A DNA stretch of 64,000 bases, taken from the NCBI GenBank assembly GCA_011947345.1, contig JAAVTG010000688.1:62001-126000 (forward strand). Reading direction: 5' to 3'. Within the stretch, counting starts at the first letter, position 1; each line of letters begins with the position of its first letter. Shown here one piece after another: positions 62,298-64,000 of the stretch. The notes below the pieces were generated by a model. That model was given only the letters and a program-made list of their open reading frames with translations. It searched no databases and was not told the origin of the DNA. The position numbers were made by a program, and so were the translations under genes. The DNA is from Phytophthora quininea (Eukaryota; Oomycota; Peronosporomycetes; Peronosporales; Peronosporaceae).

Positions 62298-64000
62298 TTA
62301 ATGGGATTTTATTCCTTTTGTGCAGAGCGCATTGCGCAAGTGCATGAACATAGGTTTTGTGAGTGATTTTGTAAAGATGTCTGCTATCATTTCTTTTGTG
62401 TTGCAGTATTGAATTTCAAATTCCTCTCTGTCTACTTTTCTTGTACAAAATGGTACCGGATATCAATGTGTTTACTTCTGCTATGCATTTCAGGGTTGTA
62501 GGATAATTTAATACAGCTCTGGTTGTCTTCAAAGACTGTGATAGCAAATGGGCTTACGTGTTTAAGTTCTACCAGAAGTAGTTTAAGGAATATGACTTCT
62601 TGCATGCAGTGACATAAGGCAATGTATTCTGCTTCTGTTGTGGATAAGACTACGGTGTGATGTTTCCGTGATTGCCATGAAATGGGGCTACCACACATGT
62701 ATGTGATGAGGCCTCCAACTGAACGTCTGGTATCGACGCAGTTCGCATAGTCGGCGTCTGAATACGCAGTAAGATAATGATTTGACTCGTATTGCTTTAG
62801 ATTTTCAATACCACCTAGTGTAATGCCAAGGTTTCGAGTGCCATTTAGGTATTTCAGGCCTCTCTTGACCGCATTCCAGTGAGCTTTTCCAGGATTTACC
62901 AGGAATTGGCTGACTTCGCGTAGGAAGTAGGCGAGATCAGGTCGTGTTCCCATCATCAAGTTCATGAAGCTACCGACTGCCTCTCTGTACGGGATCGCTT
63001 TCATCTCAGCAATGTCGTCAGGAGACTGAGGACTCATGGCCTCTGTGAGTTTAACGCTTGGATCTGTGGGTGTTCCTACTGGATAGGAGTTGAGGTGAGA
63101 AAAGCGATCCAGGACTTTGGTAGCGTATTTTTCTTGATGAATGAAAATGGTACGTTGGGTTCGATTACGAACAAGAGGCCAACCCAGAATGTATTGGGCT
63201 TCTCCCAAATCGGACATTTTAAAGCGCTGTTTCAGCGCGTCCTTGATTTTGTTGATGAGGGTGATTGTGGGAGCTATGATGAGGAGGTCATCAACGTAAA
63301 CGAGAACGTAGCATGTGGCTCCGTCAAAGGTACCAACAAAAACACATTGATCTTTTATGAGTTTGTGGAATCCCATAGTAACTAGAAAAGCGCAAAGAGT
63401 GAGGTACCAGATGCGTGGGGCCTGCTTGAGGCCGTAGAGACTTTTGATTAGTTTACATACCAAGTTCTCTTTGCCACGAACGGTGAATCCCTCAGGCTGC
63501 ATCATGTAGATTTCCTCGTCGAGAAAACCATTAAGGAATGCTGTTTTAACATCCATTTGATGGATTTCCATGTCAAGAAGTGCGGCAATTGTTAAGAGTA
63601 GTCGGAGCACTTCCATGCAAATAACTGGAGAGAATATCTCATCGTAGTCGATGCCATATTTTGAAGAAAGCCTTTAATAACAAGGCGGGCTTTGTAGCGA
63701 TCAACTTTTCCGTCGCTTTTATATTTCACAACAAATACCCAACGGCATTGAAGTGCCCGCCGTCTCTTCGGTAGTTTTGTCAGTATCCATGTGTTGTTGT
63801 CCATCAGGGACTTGTATTCAGAACGAGCAGCAAATTTCCACTGAAGTGCTTCCGGGAGCGTCATAGCTTCCCTATATGTATTAGGTTCCGAGATGTGTCG
63901 GATAGCGAGGAGGGAGTAGATAGTATTAAGCCGATCAGCCCGGTCTTTAATATCGAGCGAGTCATCGAGAAGAGGTGACTTATCGCTTGGTAATGGTAGT
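62298..64000 (-). mobile_element. Second Ty1/Copia element, 3' half of pol, runs off right edge
   Basis: Minus-strand pol from the window edge to a TAA at 62298. RT: NTWILTKLPKRRRALQCRWV, MEIHQMDVKTAFLNGFLDEE, SLYGLKQAPRIWYL and intact catalytic LVYVDDLL. RNase H: AYSDADYANCVDTRRSVGG, TVVLSTTEAEYIAL, FEDNQSCIKLS and SKHIDIRYHF. Three reading pieces: beyond 63592, 62432-63616, and the end after a shift at about 62,436 (four A, five expected; ...QYCNTKEMIADIFTKSLTK). It differs strongly from the first element and so is a separate family. The frame stays open to 64000. No LTR recognised below 62298. Confidence 0.88.

Noticed and set aside
1..64000. tRNA, rRNA and CRISPR arrays
   Set aside because: No cloverleaf-like or rRNA-like stretch and no regularly spaced short repeats noticed; the organism is eukaryotic.

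Overview
The window looks like nuclear DNA of an oomycete, most like Phytophthora or a close relative. The genes are compact, on both strands, GC-rich at third positions and interrupted by a few short introns (about 54-120 bp). They include a flagellar protein (CFAP45), a plant/microbe-type GH81 beta-1,3-glucanase, secreted purple acid phosphatases, a stand-alone anthranilate phosphoribosyltransferase and Ty1/Copia retroelements. Several starts are preceded by TCATTYC-type sequences resembling the oomycete initiator. The species assignment is inference.

Layout. 1-1036: N-terminal part of an ABCC-type ABC transporter (minus strand, cut by the window edge). 1.8-7.2 kb: four zinc alcohol dehydrogenases (ADH1-ADH4) of the cinnamyl-alcohol type. 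7.4-16.2 kb: RRM/RS-rich RNA-binding protein, a membrane-anchored GH81 glucanase with a cysteine-rich repeat tail, an ELL-like elongation factor, RER1 and cardiolipin synthase. 16.3-27.6 kb: five purple acid phosphatases (PAP1-PAP5), all on the minus strand, shaped by unequal crossing over and gene conversion. A 410-bp inverted-repeat (MITE-like) element lies between PAP1 and PAP2. 27.9-35.6 kb: CFAP45 and a BUD22-like protein (divergent pair), an EHD/dynamin-type GTPase, an unidentified gene, a secreted alpha/beta hydrolase and a small ankyrin protein. 35.7-42.9 kb: one very large gene for a helical-repeat protein ending in a DENN module. 43-55.7 kb: a HERPUD-like ubiquitin-domain membrane protein, an AZUL zinc-finger protein, TrpD, an annexin, an inverted duplication carrying a small secreted-protein gene, a larger secreted protein and a ZIP metal transporter. 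56-64 kb: one decayed Copia element, a relic with a Josephin-like peptidase pattern, and part of a second Copia element running off the right edge.

A property of the whole window matters for reading it: at least 20 otherwise well-conserved genes or gene segments are broken by one- or two-base indels, most of them at homopolymers, with homology resuming immediately in another frame. I read these mainly as residual sequencing or assembly errors, not genuine pseudogenes. Annotated coordinates therefore span the full homology and each entry says where the frame breaks. Functionally the window mixes housekeeping genes (splicing, transcription, ER retrieval, mitochondrial lipids, ribosome biogenesis, cilia, tryptophan synthesis) with two expanded families, alcohol dehydrogenases and phosphatases. 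I saw no rRNA gene, tRNA gene or CRISPR array.
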